A DNA stretch of 64,000 nt from Kitasatospora phosalacinea (GTDB taxonomy: Bacteria > Actinomycetota > Actinomycetes > Streptomycetales > Streptomycetaceae). How positions within the stretch are numbered: the stretch's first letter is position 1; each line of letters begins with the position of its first letter. The stretch spans positions 351,054 through 415,053 of the forward strand of contig NZ_BSSA01000003.1 of the NCBI RefSeq assembly GCF_030268885.1, read 5' to 3'. Shown here in pieces: positions 37,563 through 49,347 of the stretch. The translations under genes and the position numbers were made by a program. Below the pieces are notes generated by a model. It did no database searches. It was given only the letters and a program-made list of their open reading frames with translations, and was not told the DNA's origin.

Positions 37563-38048
37563 ATGAACGCACCCCTGCCCGAGCGCACCGTCCGTGACCT
37601 CACCGGGTTGCTGGCCCAGGCCGCGCACGCCATGAACACCCGGCTGTCGCTGGCGCTGGCCGAGATCGACAGCTCCCCGCGCAAGCACTGCGTGCTGGTG
37701 CACGCCATGGAGGCCGAGCGCACCCAGTCGCAGCTGGCCGCGATCGCCGGACTGGACAAGACCACCATGGTGGTCACCGCCGACGAGCTGGAGCGCGATG
37801 GCCTGGCCGAGCGCCACCCGTCCGCGACCGACCGGCGGGTGAAGGTGATCCGGGTGACCCCCGCGGGTGCGGAGCTGGTGCGGCGCGGCGAGGTGATCGT
37901 CGACCGGGTGCACGGCGAGGCGCTGGGCGAGCTGTCGGCGGGGGAGCGGCAGGTGTTCGTGGACGCGCTGGACCGGCTGCAGCAGGCGACGGAGTTCCCG
38001 ATGGTCGGCGAGGGCGGCGTGGTGCGCCGACCGCGGCGGTCCCGGTAG
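37563..38048 (+). CDS. MarR-family transcriptional regulator
   Basis: A 161-residue winged-helix regulator. The MarR core reads RTQSQLAAIAGLDKTTMVVTADELERDGLAERHPSATDRRVKVI, given as position marks of about residues 58-100, with the DRR wing. The ATG at 37563 follows GGGGAC, and TATTCT a few bases upstream is a candidate -10 box. It precedes, in the same direction, a drug-efflux-type MFS gene with its own AT-rich promoter region, so the likely job is repression of that transporter. The inducer is unknown. Confidence 0.9.
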   Translation: MNAPLPERTVRDLTGLLAQAAHAMNTRLSLALAEIDSSPRKHCVLVHAMEAERTQSQLAAIAGLDKTTMVVTADELERDGLAERHPSATDRRVKVIRVTPAGAELVRRGEVIVDRVHGEALGELSAGERQVFVDALDRLQQATEFPMVGEGGVVRRPRRSR

Positions 38049-38074
38049 GGCTAGCCCCGAAGGCCGTCCCGCTC

Positions 38075-38100
38075 CAGATCGTCTATTACAAAACTATCTG
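38075..38100. promoter_or_regulatory. Candidate operator/promoter of the MFS gene
   Basis: This is the most AT-rich stretch in the neighbourhood (GTCTATTACAAAACTATCTG region). It is framed by the inverted repeat CAGAT-N16-ATCTG and lies 58 bases upstream of the MFS start. MarR proteins bind sites of about this length. No perfect palindrome is present. Confidence 0.35.
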
Positions 38101-38157
38101 CTACGGTCTCTCTTATCGGGAGCGCACGCCCGCGCACCCCCGGGGAGGGAGAGAACC

Positions 38158-39564
38158 GTGTCCGAGAACCCGTCACGCGCCCGCTGGCTGGCCCTCGCGG
38201 TGGTGTGCGCCGGAATGCTGATGGTGATCCTCGACGGGTCCATCACCACCGTCGCGCTGCCCGCCATCCAGGCCGACCTGCACACCGGTCCGGCCGGACT
38301 GGCCTGGGTGGTGGACGCCTACGTGGTCGCCTTCGGCGGACTGCTGCTGCTCGCCGGACGGCTCGGCGACCTGCTCGGCCGCCGCCGGGTCTACCTCGCC
38401 GGGATCGCCGCCTTCACCGCCGCCTCCGTGCTGTGCGGCCTCGCCGTCAACGCCGGGACGCTGATCGCCGCCCGGTTCCTCCAGGGCGCGGGCGGGGCGA
38501 TGGCCTCCGCCGTCGGCCTCGGCATGGTCGTCGCGCTCTTCCCCGACCCCGCCGACCGGGCCAGGGCCTTCGGCGCCGTCGGCTTCACCGGCGCCGCGGG
38601 CGCCTCGCTCGGCCAGGTGCTCGGCGGCGTCCTCACCCAGGGCCTCGGCTGGCACTGGATCTTCTTCATCAACCTGCCGATCGGCGCCGCCGCCCTGCTC
38701 GCCGGGCGCCGCCTGCTCGCCGACGACCGCGGCCCCGGCCTGAAGGCGGGCGCCGACGCCCCCGGCGCCGTCCTGGTCACCGCCGGACTGATGCTCGGGG
38801 TCTACACCATCGTCGAGGGCGGCCCGGCCGGCTGGACCTCCGCCCGCACCCTGGCCACCGGCGCCGCCGCCCTCGTCCTGCTCGCCGCCTTCCTGCGCCG
38901 ACAGGCCCGCACCGCCACCCCGCTGCTCCCGCTGCGGATCCTCGCCCGGCGCACCACCGCGCTCGCCAACCTGATCCAACTCCTCATGCTGGCCGCCCTG
39001 TTCGGCTTCCAGATCCTGCTCGCCCTGTACCTCCAGCAGGTCCAGCACTACAGCGCCCTGGCCACCGGCCTGGCCATGCTGCCCGCCGCCCTCACCATCG
39101 CCGCCGTCTCCCTGCTGCTCGCCGCCCGCACCATCGCCCGGCTCGGCGAACGCCGCACCCTGCTGCTCGGTCTGGCCCTGCTCACCGTCGGCATCGGCCT
39201 GCTCACCCGGCTCCCGGCCGGACACCTGGACTACGCCGCCGACGTGCTCCCCACCACGCTCAGCGCCGCCGGGTTCGGCCTCGCCGCCACCGCCCTCACC
39301 GCGCTCGGCATGGCCGACGCCCGGCCCGAGGACGCCGGACTGCTCTCCGGCCTGCTCAACACCACCCAGCAGGTCGGCGCCGCGCTCGGCGTCGCCGTCC
39401 TCACCGCACTGGCCGCCGGACGCGGCACCGGCGGCTTCCACCTCGCCTTCGGCACCGGAGCCGCCCTGCTGGCCGCCGCCTTCCTGCTGGCCCTCGCCCT
39501 GCCCCGGCCCGGCCGCCCGGCCGCGCCCGCCGACGCCGAACCGCCCGTCCTGGTGCACGGCTGA
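38158..39564 (+). CDS. MFS drug exporter (DHA2, 14-helix type)
   Basis: A 468-residue major-facilitator transporter. It shows the DHA2 first-helix motif [21 protein letters not shown], motif [14 protein letters not shown], and the antiporter-type segment [18 protein letters not shown]. About 14 hydrophobic helices can be counted, indicating proton-driven efflux of drugs or other organic compounds. The GTG at 38158 follows GGGGAGGGAGAG. It is 109 bases downstream of the MarR gene, presumably its regulator. The substrate cannot be inferred. Confidence 0.92.
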   Translation: MSENPSRARWLALAVVCAGMLMVILDGSITTVALPAIQADLHTGPAGLAWVVDAYVVAFGGLLLLAGRLGDLLGRRRVYLAGIAAFTAASVLCGLAVNAGTLIAARFLQGAGGAMASAVGLGMVVALFPDPADRARAFGAVGFTGAAGASLGQVLGGVLTQGLGWHWIFFINLPIGAAALLAGRRLLADDRGPGLKAGADAPGAVLVTAGLMLGVYTIVEGGPAGWTSARTLATGAAALVLLAAFLRRQARTATPLLPLRILARRTTALANLIQLLMLAALFGFQILLALYLQQVQHYSALATGLAMLPAALTIAAVSLLLAARTIARLGERRTLLLGLALLTVGIGLLTRLPAGHLDYAADVLPTTLSAAGFGLAATALTALGMADARPEDAGLLSGLLNTTQQVGAALGVAVLTALAAGRGTGGFHLAFGTGAALLAAAFLLALALPRPGRPAAPADAEPPVLVHG

Positions 39565-39605
39565 CCGTCGGGGCGCCGCCCGCCACCGTTACGCTTGGAG
39601 GCACC

Positions 39606-40742
39606 ATGACTGACTTCCCCGGCGCCCCGACCACCCCGTCCACCGGCCGCCTGCGCGTGCTCGCCGCGATGTCCGGCGGCGTCGACTCCGCCGTCGCCGC
39701 CGCCCGGGCCGTCGAAGCGGGCCACGAGGTGACCGGCGTCCACCTGGCGCTCGCCAGCAACCCGCAGTCCTTCCGCACCGGCGCCCGCGGCTGCTGCACC
39801 CTGGAGGACTCCCGGGACGCCCGCCGCGCCGCCGACGTGATCGGCATCCCGTTCTACGTCTGGGACCTGGCCGAGCGCTTCCGCGAGGACGTGATCGAGG
39901 ACTTCGTCGCCGAGTACGCCGCCGGGCGCACCCCCAACCCGTGCCTGCGCTGCAACGAGAAGATCAAGTTCGCCGCGCTGCTCGACAAGGCGATCGCCCT
40001 CGGCTTCGACGCCGTCTGCACCGGCCACTACGCCCGGATCGTCGACCACCCCGACGGCACCCGCGAACTGCACCGCGCCGTCGACGCCGCCAAGGACCAG
40101 TCGTACGTCCTCGGCGTGCTCGACGCCGAACAGCTCGCCCACTCGCTCTTCCCGCTCGGCGACACCACCAAGGACGTCATCCGCGCGGAGGCCGAACGGC
40201 GCGGCCTCGCCGTCGCCAAGAAGCCCGACAGCCACGACATCTGCTTCATCACCGACGGCGACACCCAGGGCTTCCTGGCCGAGCGCCTCGGCACCGCCCC
40301 CGGCGACATCCTCGACACCGACGGCACCAAGCTCGGCGAGCACGACGGCGCGTACGGCTTCACCATCGGCCAGCGCAAGGGCCTGCGGCTCGGCCGCCCC
40401 GCCGCCGACGGCAAGCCCCGCTACGTCCTCGACATCTCCCCGGTGAACAACACCGTCACCGTCGGCCCGGTCGAAGGACTCGACGTGCACGCCCTCACCG
40501 CCATCCGCCCCCGCTGGTGCGGCACCCCCGCCACCGGCGAGGGCCGCTACACCGCCCAGCTGCGGGCGCACGGCGAGGAGGTGCCGGTCACCGCCGTGCT
40601 GAGCGACGACCAGCTGCACGTCCGGCTCGACGCCCCCGCCCGCGGCATCGCCCCCGGGCAGGCCGTGGTGCTCTACGACGGCACCCGGGTGGTCGGCTCG
40701 GCGACCATCGCGAGCACCGAGCGGGCCGTCGGGGTCCAGTAG
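39606..40742 (+). CDS. mnmA: tRNA-specific 2-thiouridylase MnmA
   Basis: A 378-residue enzyme that inserts sulfur into uridine 34 of Lys, Glu and Gln tRNAs. Motifs are the PP-loop AMSGGVDSA, the catalytic cysteine in [14 protein letters not shown], and the second cysteine in [10 protein letters not shown], with [13 protein letters not shown] in the central domain. The ATG at 39606 follows GGAGG. The gene ends at a very strong hairpin shared with the convergent surface-protein gene. Cysteine desulfurase upstream is its probable sulfur donor. Confidence 0.96.
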   Translation: MTDFPGAPTTPSTGRLRVLAAMSGGVDSAVAAARAVEAGHEVTGVHLALASNPQSFRTGARGCCTLEDSRDARRAADVIGIPFYVWDLAERFREDVIEDFVAEYAAGRTPNPCLRCNEKIKFAALLDKAIALGFDAVCTGHYARIVDHPDGTRELHRAVDAAKDQSYVLGVLDAEQLAHSLFPLGDTTKDVIRAEAERRGLAVAKKPDSHDICFITDGDTQGFLAERLGTAPGDILDTDGTKLGEHDGAYGFTIGQRKGLRLGRPAADGKPRYVLDISPVNNTVTVGPVEGLDVHALTAIRPRWCGTPATGEGRYTAQLRAHGEEVPVTAVLSDDQLHVRLDAPARGIAPGQAVVLYDGTRVVGSATIASTERAVGVQ

Positions 40743-40764
40743 TTCAGGAGCACGGGGAAGCAGT

Positions 40765-40814
40765 CGGGGCCGTGCCCTCCCCGCCGGTCGCCCGGCGGGG
40801 AGGGCACGGCCCCG
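40765..40814. terminator. Bidirectional terminator between mnmA and the surface-protein gene
   Basis: A perfect 22-base inverted repeat (40765-40786 with 40793-40814) with a 6-base loop, between convergent genes ending at 40742 and 40829. The symmetry serves both strands. Confidence 0.85.
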
Positions 40815-40828
40815 TGGCGTGTCCGGGA

Positions 40829-42121
40829 TCAGGCCCGGGCGGAACGCCGCTTGCGACGGGTGAGGGCCACCGTCCCGGCGCCCAGGACGACGAGCGCGGC
40901 GCCCGCGCCGGCGTACCAGCCGGTGCCGGAGGAGCCGGTGGTGGCGAGCTCCTGGTCGGTGGAGGTGGAGGTGGTGCCGGTGCCGGTGCCGCCGGAGGTG
41001 CCGGAGGTGCCGGAGGTGCCGGAGGTCGGGGTGGCGTCGGCCGTGGGCGAGGCGCTGGCCGTGGGCGAGGCGCTGGCCGTCGGCGAGGGGGCGGTCGACG
41101 CGGCCGCGGGGCGCACGGCGAAGGTGGCGCTGCGGGTGAACTCGGGCCAGCCGCCCTTGTCCGCGTAGACCAGGTAGTCGCCGTTCAGCTTGACGGTCTG
41201 CTTCAGCGCGGCCGCGACCTTGAAGGTGGCCTTGAGCGTGCTGTCACCCGGATTCAGGCGGCACTGGGCCAGCATCGGGCGCTCGCCGACCGAGTTGTGC
41301 TGGTCGGCGACCGGACGCACCTGGCAGCTCCCGCCGTTGTCGGAGGTGAGGCCGACCAGGTCCAGGCCGTCGACCGCGTTGGCGGGCCGGCCCTCGGAGT
41401 CCTGCCAGGGCGCCTTCGGATCGCCGCTCTCCGTCCACAGGATGAAGTCGGGGCTGTCCTCGGCGTGCACCTTGACCGTCTGGACGACGGTGCCGCCGCC
41501 GGTGAGGTCCTTGGTCTCGAAGGCGACGGTGTCCTTGGCCACCCGCTCCTGGGACTCGACCTCGATGTGCTGGGTCCGCTGGGCGGGGAACCGCTTGCCA
41601 CCGGCCTGGTCGGCGAGCACCTTGGCATAGGTGGTGTCGGCGCTCGGCACGATCAGGGCGTCGAGGTCGTACCGGGTCCGGTCGGGGGTGTTCGCACCGA
41701 TGTGCACGTTCACCGAAGCCTGGCCGTACAGCCCGGGGCCGCCCGAACGGCTCGGCTTCGAGTTGTCGCACAGGAACACCCCGGGCTCGCCGGTGCCGGC
41801 GCAGTTGCCGTACGGGAAGTCCACGGTGACGCCGGTGGGCAGCCCGGGCTGGGCGGCGCCGGTGGGGCGGACCACCAGGAGCACGTTGCCGTCGGTGGCG
41901 GGCGCCATCGGGATCGACCCGCCCTTGACGATCGTCAGGCCGTAGCCGACGTCGCTGCCGGGGGCGAACACGGAGACCGGGTGGGTGTCGGTGCCGCCCC
42001 ACTCGATGGAGAACGCGTAGTCGGACGGGTCGGCGGCGTGGGCGTAGCCCGCCGCGCCCAGTTGGAACACGGCCAGCGTGGCGACGGCCGCACCCAAGGG
42101 AAGTGTGCGAAGGGATCTCAT
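40829..42121 (-). CDS. Secreted LAXTG-type surface protein (class E sortase substrate)
   Basis: A 430-residue exported protein. It has a signal peptide (about 1-30, ending near YAHAAD), an extracellular domain of about 310 residues without a recognised fold, a low-complexity Ala/Ser/Pro/Thr linker with repeats of SPTASA and TSGTSG, and a sorting signal. The signal consists of LATTG, a hydrophobic helix (WYAGAGAALVVLGAGTVAL) and the basic tail RRKRRSARA. LAXTG is the recognition motif described for streptomycete class E sortases, so covalent cell-wall anchoring is inferred. The ATG at 42121 lacks a ribosome-binding site. TACGGT (42134-42129, leftward) ends 7 bases before it, suggesting a leaderless mRNA. 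No sortase gene is in the window. Confidence 0.85.
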   Translation of the reverse strand: MRSLRTLPLGAAVATLAVFQLGAAGYAHAADPSDYAFSIEWGGTDTHPVSVFAPGSDVGYGLTIVKGGSIPMAPATDGNVLLVVRPTGAAQPGLPTGVTVDFPYGNCAGTGEPGVFLCDNSKPSRSGGPGLYGQASVNVHIGANTPDRTRYDLDALIVPSADTTYAKVLADQAGGKRFPAQRTQHIEVESQERVAKDTVAFETKDLTGGGTVVQTVKVHAEDSPDFILWTESGDPKAPWQDSEGRPANAVDGLDLVGLTSDNGGSCQVRPVADQHNSVGERPMLAQCRLNPGDSTLKATFKVAAALKQTVKLNGDYLVYADKGGWPEFTRSATFAVRPAAASTAPSPTASASPTASASPTADATPTSGTSGTSGTSGGTGTGTTSTSTDQELATTGSSGTGWYAGAGAALVVLGAGTVALTRRKRRSARA

Positions 42122-42345
42122 CGCGCAGACCGTAGCCAGCGGCCCGACCCCGGTCGAACCGATGGAAACGGCCATCCGCCACGAAGCGCCGCAGAACGGT
42201 CAGGCGTTGTGACGCACCTCACTCGGACCGTTCCCGCCCGGCCGGGCGGAGCGGCGCGGGCGGCAGCGGAGCGGTCGGGGGCGCGGCGGTCCGGCGAAAC
42301 CGGTTTGACCCGGGCGCGCGGGGCGGTGGTAGGACTGGAGGCACT

Positions 42346-42882
42346 ATGAACATCACGGTCTTCTGCTCCGCCAACCCCCTCGACGCCAAGTACACCGCCC
42401 CGGCGGCCGAGTTCGCCCGGCTGCTCGGCGAGGCCGGGCACACGCTGGTGTGGGGCGGGTCGCACGCCGGGCTGATGGGCGAGCTCGCGGACGGGGTCAA
42501 GGCCGCCGGGGGGCGGCTGGTCGGGATCTCGGTGGAGTTCCTGCGGCACAAGGCGTACGAGGGCGCGGACGAGTTGGTGACCATGCCGGACCTGCCGACC
42601 CGGAAGGCCGAACTGCTGGCGCACGGGGACGCGCTGGTGGTGCTGGTCGGCGGGGTGGGGACGCTGGACGAGATCACCGAGGTGCTGGAGCTGAAGAAGC
42701 ACGGCCTGCACGACAAGCCGGTGGTGGTCCTGGACAGCGAGGGCTTCTACACCGGCCTGCGCCTCCAGCTGGAGCGGATGGACGCCGAGGGCTTCCTGCC
42801 CCGTCCGCTCGCCGAGCTGGTCACCTTCGTGCGGACCCCCGCCGAGGCGCTCGCCCACCTGTCCGCCCACCAGCCCCAGTAA
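42346..42882 (+). CDS. LOG-family protein (nucleotide 5'-monophosphate phosphoribohydrolase-like)
   Basis: A 178-residue Rossmann-fold protein of the LOG/TIGR00730 family. Family motifs appear as MPDLPTRKAEL and VGGVGTLDEITEVLELKK, the latter replacing the usual PGGxGTxxE with VGG but keeping the catalytic Glu. Characterised members cleave cytokinin riboside monophosphates or purine/pyrimidine nucleotides at the N-glycosidic bond, and many were misnamed lysine decarboxylases. The ATG at 42346 follows GGAGG. A short-chain dehydrogenase gene starts 11 bases downstream and is probably co-transcribed. Confidence 0.9.
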   Translation: MNITVFCSANPLDAKYTAPAAEFARLLGEAGHTLVWGGSHAGLMGELADGVKAAGGRLVGISVEFLRHKAYEGADELVTMPDLPTRKAELLAHGDALVVLVGGVGTLDEITEVLELKKHGLHDKPVVVLDSEGFYTGLRLQLERMDAEGFLPRPLAELVTFVRTPAEALAHLSAHQPQ

Positions 42883-42893
42883 GGAAGATCGAA

Positions 42894-43583
42894 TTGGGTG
42901 TTCACCTGATCACCGGCGCCGGCTCCGGCATCGGCGCCGTCGTCGCCGACAGGCTCGCCGCCCGCGGCGAGGAGCTCTGGCTGCTCGCCCGGGACGCCCG
43001 CCGCGCGGCCCAGCTGCGCGAGCGCCACCCCGACGCGAGGACCCTGGTCGGCGACCTGGACGACCCGGCCAAGCTGTCCTGGGCCTTCGGGCACCAGACG
43101 CTCCCGGTCGAGCTCGACTCGCTGCTGCACGTCGCCGGGGTGGTCGAGCTCGGCACGGTGGCCGAGACCCCAGTCAAGGCGTGGCAGCACCAGCTCAACG
43201 TCAACGCGGTCGCGCCCGCCGAGCTCACCCGGCTGCTGCTGCCCTCGCTGCGGCTGGCCCGCGGCCACGTGGTGTTCGTCAACTCCGGTGCCGGGCTGCG
43301 CGCCGACCCGACCTGGGGCTCGTACGCGGCCAGCAAGTTCGCGGTGCGTGCGCTGGCCGACGCGCTGCGCCAGGAGGAGCACGCCAACGGCGTCCGGGTG
43401 ACCAGCGTCTACCCGGGACGGACGGCCACCCCGATGCAGCAGAAGGTGCACCAGCAGGAGGGCGCGGAGTACGACCCGGAGCGCTGGATCGCGCCGGAGT
43501 CGGTGGCCACCGCCGTCCTCACCGCGCTCGACCTGCCGCGGGACGCCGAGATCACCGAGATCACCGTCCGGCCTGGCAGGTAG
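42894..43583 (+). CDS. Short-chain dehydrogenase/reductase
   Basis: A 229-residue SDR with the dinucleotide motif TGAGSGIG near the N terminus, HVAGV in place of NNAG, the catalytic serine in FVNSGAGLR and the YAASK pair. The start is a TTG at 42894: AAGGAAG precedes it at ideal spacing, and only this start puts the glycine motif at the N terminus; no ATG or GTG is available nearby. The short length and the GDLDDPAKLSWAF region place it among classical SDRs. It is followed by a MetE-like gene after 62 bases. The substrate is unknown. Confidence 0.88.
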   Translation: MGVHLITGAGSGIGAVVADRLAARGEELWLLARDARRAAQLRERHPDARTLVGDLDDPAKLSWAFGHQTLPVELDSLLHVAGVVELGTVAETPVKAWQHQLNVNAVAPAELTRLLLPSLRLARGHVVFVNSGAGLRADPTWGSYAASKFAVRALADALRQEEHANGVRVTSVYPGRTATPMQQKVHQQEGAEYDPERWIAPESVATAVLTALDLPRDAEITEITVRPGR

Positions 43584-43645
43584 CACGACCGCAAGGGGGC
43601 GCGGGTCGTTTCCCGCGCCCCCGGCGCGCCTCGTAGGCTCTCCCC

Positions 43646-44656
43646 GTGACTGACGTGGACGTTTTCGCGGAACTGTCCGGCGCGGCGACCGGGGTCGGCT
43701 CGATGCCCGGCGGGGACGTGCGGGAGATGGCCCGGGGCGTGGTGGCCGAGCTGGAGCAGCTGCCGCACCTGCCCGAACTGCCCGCGCGCGGGCCGGGCGC
43801 CGACATGATCGGGCGCGGCGCCGGGCTGCTGACCGAGCTGTTCGTGCAGACCGAGCCCAGCGGCTGGCGCTTCACCGACCGCCCCGGGCGCGACACCAGG
43901 CGGGCGGTGTCCCGGCTCGGCGAGGACCTGGACGCGCTGGAGGAGTACACCCAGGGCTACACCGGCCTGCTCAAGGTGCAGGCCGCCGGGCCGTGGACGC
44001 TGGCCGGGTCGATCGAGCTCAGGCACGGCGAGAAGGCGCTCAGCGACCCCGGTGCGTGCCGCGACATCGCGGGCTCGCTCACCGAGGGCCTGCGCCGCCA
44101 CCTCGCCGACGTCCGCCGCCGCGTGCCCGGCGCCACCGTCGTCCTGCAGCTCGACGAGCCGCTGCTGCCCGCCGTCCTCGCCGGGTCGGTGAAGACCGCC
44201 AGCGGCTTCCAGCGGCTGCGCGCGGTCGACCGCCAACTCGCCGAGCAGTCCCTGCGCGAGCTGGTCGGCGGCCTCGACGCGCCCGTCCTGGTGCACAGTT
44301 GCGCGCCCGGGGTGCCGATCCCGCTGCTGCGCCGGGCCGGGGTGGCCGGGATCAGCCTGGACTTCGGCCTGCTGACCGAACGCGACGACGACGACCTGGG
44401 CGAGGCCGTCGAGGGCGGCACGCTGATCCTCGCCGGTGTGGTGCCCGCCACCGACGTCGAAAGGTCGGACCCGGCCGGTAGTGTCCAGGGTGTCAGGACG
44501 CTGTGGCGCAGGCTCGGTCTGGCCCCCGAACTGCTGGGCCGACGAGTGGTGGTGACGCCCACGTGCGGGCTGGCGGGGGCCTCCCCGGCGTACGCGCGCC
44601 GGGCGCTGGCCACCGCGGTCCGCGCCGCCCGGAGCCTGGTGGACAACCCGGAGTAG
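43646..44656 (+). CDS. MetE-like cobalamin-independent methionine synthase domain protein
   Basis: A 336-residue protein resembling only the C-terminal catalytic half of MetE (about 750 residues in the full enzyme). Probable zinc ligands are in LVHSCAPG (His, Cys) and VTPTCGLAGA (Cys), and LQLDEPLLP matches the MetE/UroD barrel. It should bind zinc and transfer a methyl group from an unidentified donor, as shown or proposed for short MetE homologues; whether homocysteine is the acceptor is unknown. The GTG at 43646 gives the family start GVGSMPGGD at about residue 16. ligA follows 21 bases later, so the two are likely co-transcribed. Confidence 0.85.
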   Translation: MTDVDVFAELSGAATGVGSMPGGDVREMARGVVAELEQLPHLPELPARGPGADMIGRGAGLLTELFVQTEPSGWRFTDRPGRDTRRAVSRLGEDLDALEEYTQGYTGLLKVQAAGPWTLAGSIELRHGEKALSDPGACRDIAGSLTEGLRRHLADVRRRVPGATVVLQLDEPLLPAVLAGSVKTASGFQRLRAVDRQLAEQSLRELVGGLDAPVLVHSCAPGVPIPLLRRAGVAGISLDFGLLTERDDDDLGEAVEGGTLILAGVVPATDVERSDPAGSVQGVRTLWRRLGLAPELLGRRVVVTPTCGLAGASPAYARRALATAVRAARSLVDNPE

Positions 44657-47011
<2,355 letters not shown>

Positions 47012-47311
47012 CGGGTCGTTATCGTCCTGATGCCGCGTCAGCCGGGTGTTCGAGAAGGAAATCGGGCATTGTGTCACTGAACAACGCGCGGATATGACGT
47101 TGCGCCCGGAGCTGGCCCGAAAGTGCGCCCAGGTGGGGCACCCCGGCTTACCCTGGGCGCTACGAACTGTCAGCAGGAGTGTGTGGAGCCGGCCCTGTGC
47201 CGGAGCCCCGGGGACACGCCCTCGTCTGACGTCCACCGGCACCTCCCGGAGAGGGGTGCCTCACCGTGAGGCGGCCCCGCCGGGGGGCGGGCCCGACGGA
47301 GGACTGGGCTT
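47012..47311 (+). other. Gene-free region upstream of the first GGDEF-EAL gene
   Basis: Exactly 300 bases with no supported gene. It is less GC-rich in its first 100 bases, as expected of a promoter region. TACCCT (47149-47154) is a possible -10 box without a matching -35. A purine-rich GACGGAGGACTGGG just before 47312 is the ribosome-binding site. I saw no convincing operator. Confidence 0.35.
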
Positions 47312-48901
47312 ATGGATCGTACGACCGGCGGCGCGCCCACACGCCCGCCGCAGGGGGTGGCAGGGGCGGTCCTGCTGCTCGGCGTGCTGCTGGCCGGGGC
47401 CGCGCCGCTCATCCCGCTGGCCGTCCTGGTGTACCGCTACGAACCCGAACTGCTCCCGCTGTTCGCGGTTCCCCTCGCCGTGCTGGTCGCCGCCTGGCGG
47501 ATCGCCCGGGACCGGGCGCGCGACCAGCTCACCGACCCGCTCACCGACCTGCCCAACCGGCAGGCCCTGCTGATCGCCACCCAGGAGGCGCTGGCCAGGC
47601 ACGAGGCCGAACCCGGCCACGGCGTCGGCCTGATCCTGCTCGACCTGGACCGCTTCCGCTCCCTCAACGACGCCCTCGGCCACACCGCGGGCGACCGGCT
47701 GCTGGTGCACATCGCCCGTCGGCTGCACCGCGCCCTGCGCACCGGCGCGGGCGGCCCCCGGGAGGGCGAGGACGGCACCGCGCTGCCCCCGCCGGTCCGC
47801 CGCGGGGAGCGCCCGGTGGTGGCCCGGATGGGCGGGGACGAGTTCGCCGTGCTGCTGCCGGGGGTGGGCAGCACCGAGGCGCTGGAGCGGACCGCGAAGG
47901 CGCTGATCGCCGAACTCGCCGCGCCGATCCGGCTGGACGGCTTGCTGCTCGTCCTGGAGGCCAGCGCCGGAGTGTGCGCCTACCCCGCCCACGCCCAGGA
48001 CGCAGAATCGCTTCTGCGCCGGGCCGACGTCGCGATGGGCCACGCCCAGCACGGCCGCAGCGGCGTCGAGTGCTACGACGAGTCCCGCGACCTCGACACC
48101 CCGTACCGGATCGGCCTGCTCGGCGACCTGCGGCGGGCCATCGAGATGAACGAGGTCCAGCTGCACTACCAGCCCAAGGTCGCCTTCGACGGCAGCGTCG
48201 TCGGCCTGGAGGCGCTGGTCCGCTGGGAGCGCCCCGGGCAGGGGCGGGTCGCGCCCGACGAGTTCATCGCCCTCGCCGAGTCCTCCGGGCTGATGCCCCG
48301 GCTCACCGACTACGTGCTGGAGAGCGCGGTCGGACAGATCGCCCGCTGGCGCCACCAGGGCCTGATGGTCCCGGTCGCCGTCAACGTCTCGCCCCGCGAC
48401 GTCCTCAGCCCCGGCTTCGCCGCCCGGGTCGCCGGACACCTCACCCGGCACCAGGTCCCCGCCGTGGCGCTCCAGCTGGAGATCACCGAGCGGCTGCTGC
48501 TCGACGACAGCCGGCGCGCCGCCGACACCCTCGCCGAACTGCGCCGCTACGGCGTCCGGATGTCCCTGGACGACTTCGGCACCGGCCACTCCTCGCTGGT
48601 GCGGCTGCGCAGCCTGCCGGTCGGCGAACTCAAGATCGACCGCTCCTTCGTCTCCCGGATGGTCGCCGACGACCACGACGCCGCCGTGGTGCGCTGCTCG
48701 GTGGAGCTCGCCCACTCGCTGGGCCTGACCGTGGTCGCCGAGGGCGTCGAGGACGACGAGACCTGGGAGCGGCTGCACGACATGGGCGTCGACGCCGTCC
48801 AGGGCTGGCTGGTCTCCGCGGCGCTGCCCGCGGACCAGGCCACCGCCTGGCTGCTGGTGCGGCGCAACGACGCGCCGCCGGTGGAGTCGCTGCCGCGCTG
48901 A
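47312..48901 (+). CDS. Membrane GGDEF-EAL cyclic-di-GMP enzyme (RmdB-like)
   Basis: A 529-residue protein with two N-terminal membrane helices (about 17-65), a GGDEF domain with intact GGDEF at about 174-178, and an EAL domain with EALVRW at about 300-305, EITERLL, LDDFGTGHSS, KIDRSFV and EGVED. Both active sites look complete, so it could make or degrade cyclic-di-GMP. The inhibitory RxxD site before GGDEF is absent. A stretch of about 25 residues (GAGGPREGEDGTALPPPVRR) is inserted in the GGDEF domain. By gene order after ligA it corresponds to the S. coelicolor RmdB locus, a phosphodiesterase affecting development. The ATG at 47312 has GGAGGA upstream. Confidence 0.92.
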   Translation: MDRTTGGAPTRPPQGVAGAVLLLGVLLAGAAPLIPLAVLVYRYEPELLPLFAVPLAVLVAAWRIARDRARDQLTDPLTDLPNRQALLIATQEALARHEAEPGHGVGLILLDLDRFRSLNDALGHTAGDRLLVHIARRLHRALRTGAGGPREGEDGTALPPPVRRGERPVVARMGGDEFAVLLPGVGSTEALERTAKALIAELAAPIRLDGLLLVLEASAGVCAYPAHAQDAESLLRRADVAMGHAQHGRSGVECYDESRDLDTPYRIGLLGDLRRAIEMNEVQLHYQPKVAFDGSVVGLEALVRWERPGQGRVAPDEFIALAESSGLMPRLTDYVLESAVGQIARWRHQGLMVPVAVNVSPRDVLSPGFAARVAGHLTRHQVPAVALQLEITERLLLDDSRRAADTLAELRRYGVRMSLDDFGTGHSSLVRLRSLPVGELKIDRSFVSRMVADDHDAAVVRCSVELAHSLGLTVVAEGVEDDETWERLHDMGVDAVQGWLVSAALPADQATAWLLVRRNDAPPVESLPR

Positions 48902-48907
48902 GCGCCC

Positions 48908-48952
48908 GCGGGAGGGCCGTCCTCGGAGGCGTTCCGAGGACGGCCCTCCCGC
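48908..48952 (+). terminator. Terminator after the RmdB-like gene
   Basis: A perfect 20-base inverted repeat (48908-48927 with 48933-48952) with a 5-base loop, starting 7 bases after the stop. It isolates the gene from the gatCAB operon. Confidence 0.85.
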
Positions 48953-49045
48953 GTCTGCCCATAGGATGGCCCCTTAGGACCGAACGGACCGGCGTGCCCC
49001 GCAGGGCGGCCCGGCCCACCAGAACTCACCCTTGAGGATCGCTGC

Positions 49046-49342
49046 ATGCCTGGCATCACGCGCGAGGAGGTCGCCCACCTCGCCCGGCTGTCGCGTCTGG
49101 AGTTGCAGGCGGAGGAGTTGGACCACTTCGCCGAGCAGCTCGACGTGATCATCGGCGCGGTCGCCCGCGTTTCCGAGGTCGCGGGGCAGGACGTCCCGCC
49201 GACCTCCCACCCGCTCCCGCTCACCAACGTGATGCGCGCGGACGAGGTGCGACAGTCGCTGACCCCGGAGCAGGCGCTGTCCGGCGCCCCGGCGAGTGAG
49301 GACCAGCGTTTCCGCGTGCCGCAGATCCTCGGGGAGGACTGA
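49046..49342 (+). CDS. gatC: Asp-tRNA(Asn)/Glu-tRNA(Gln) amidotransferase subunit C
   Basis: A 98-residue stabilising subunit of the GatCAB amidotransferase, of usual length. Family motifs are [17 protein letters not shown] at the N terminus and [10 protein letters not shown] at the end. The ATG at 49046 is preceded by TTGAGGATC. gatA begins 5 bases after its stop. The complex corrects mischarged Asp-tRNA(Asn) and Glu-tRNA(Gln) by amidation. Confidence 0.96.
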   Translation: MPGITREEVAHLARLSRLELQAEELDHFAEQLDVIIGAVARVSEVAGQDVPPTSHPLPLTNVMRADEVRQSLTPEQALSGAPASEDQRFRVPQILGED

Positions 49343-49347
49343 CCGAG

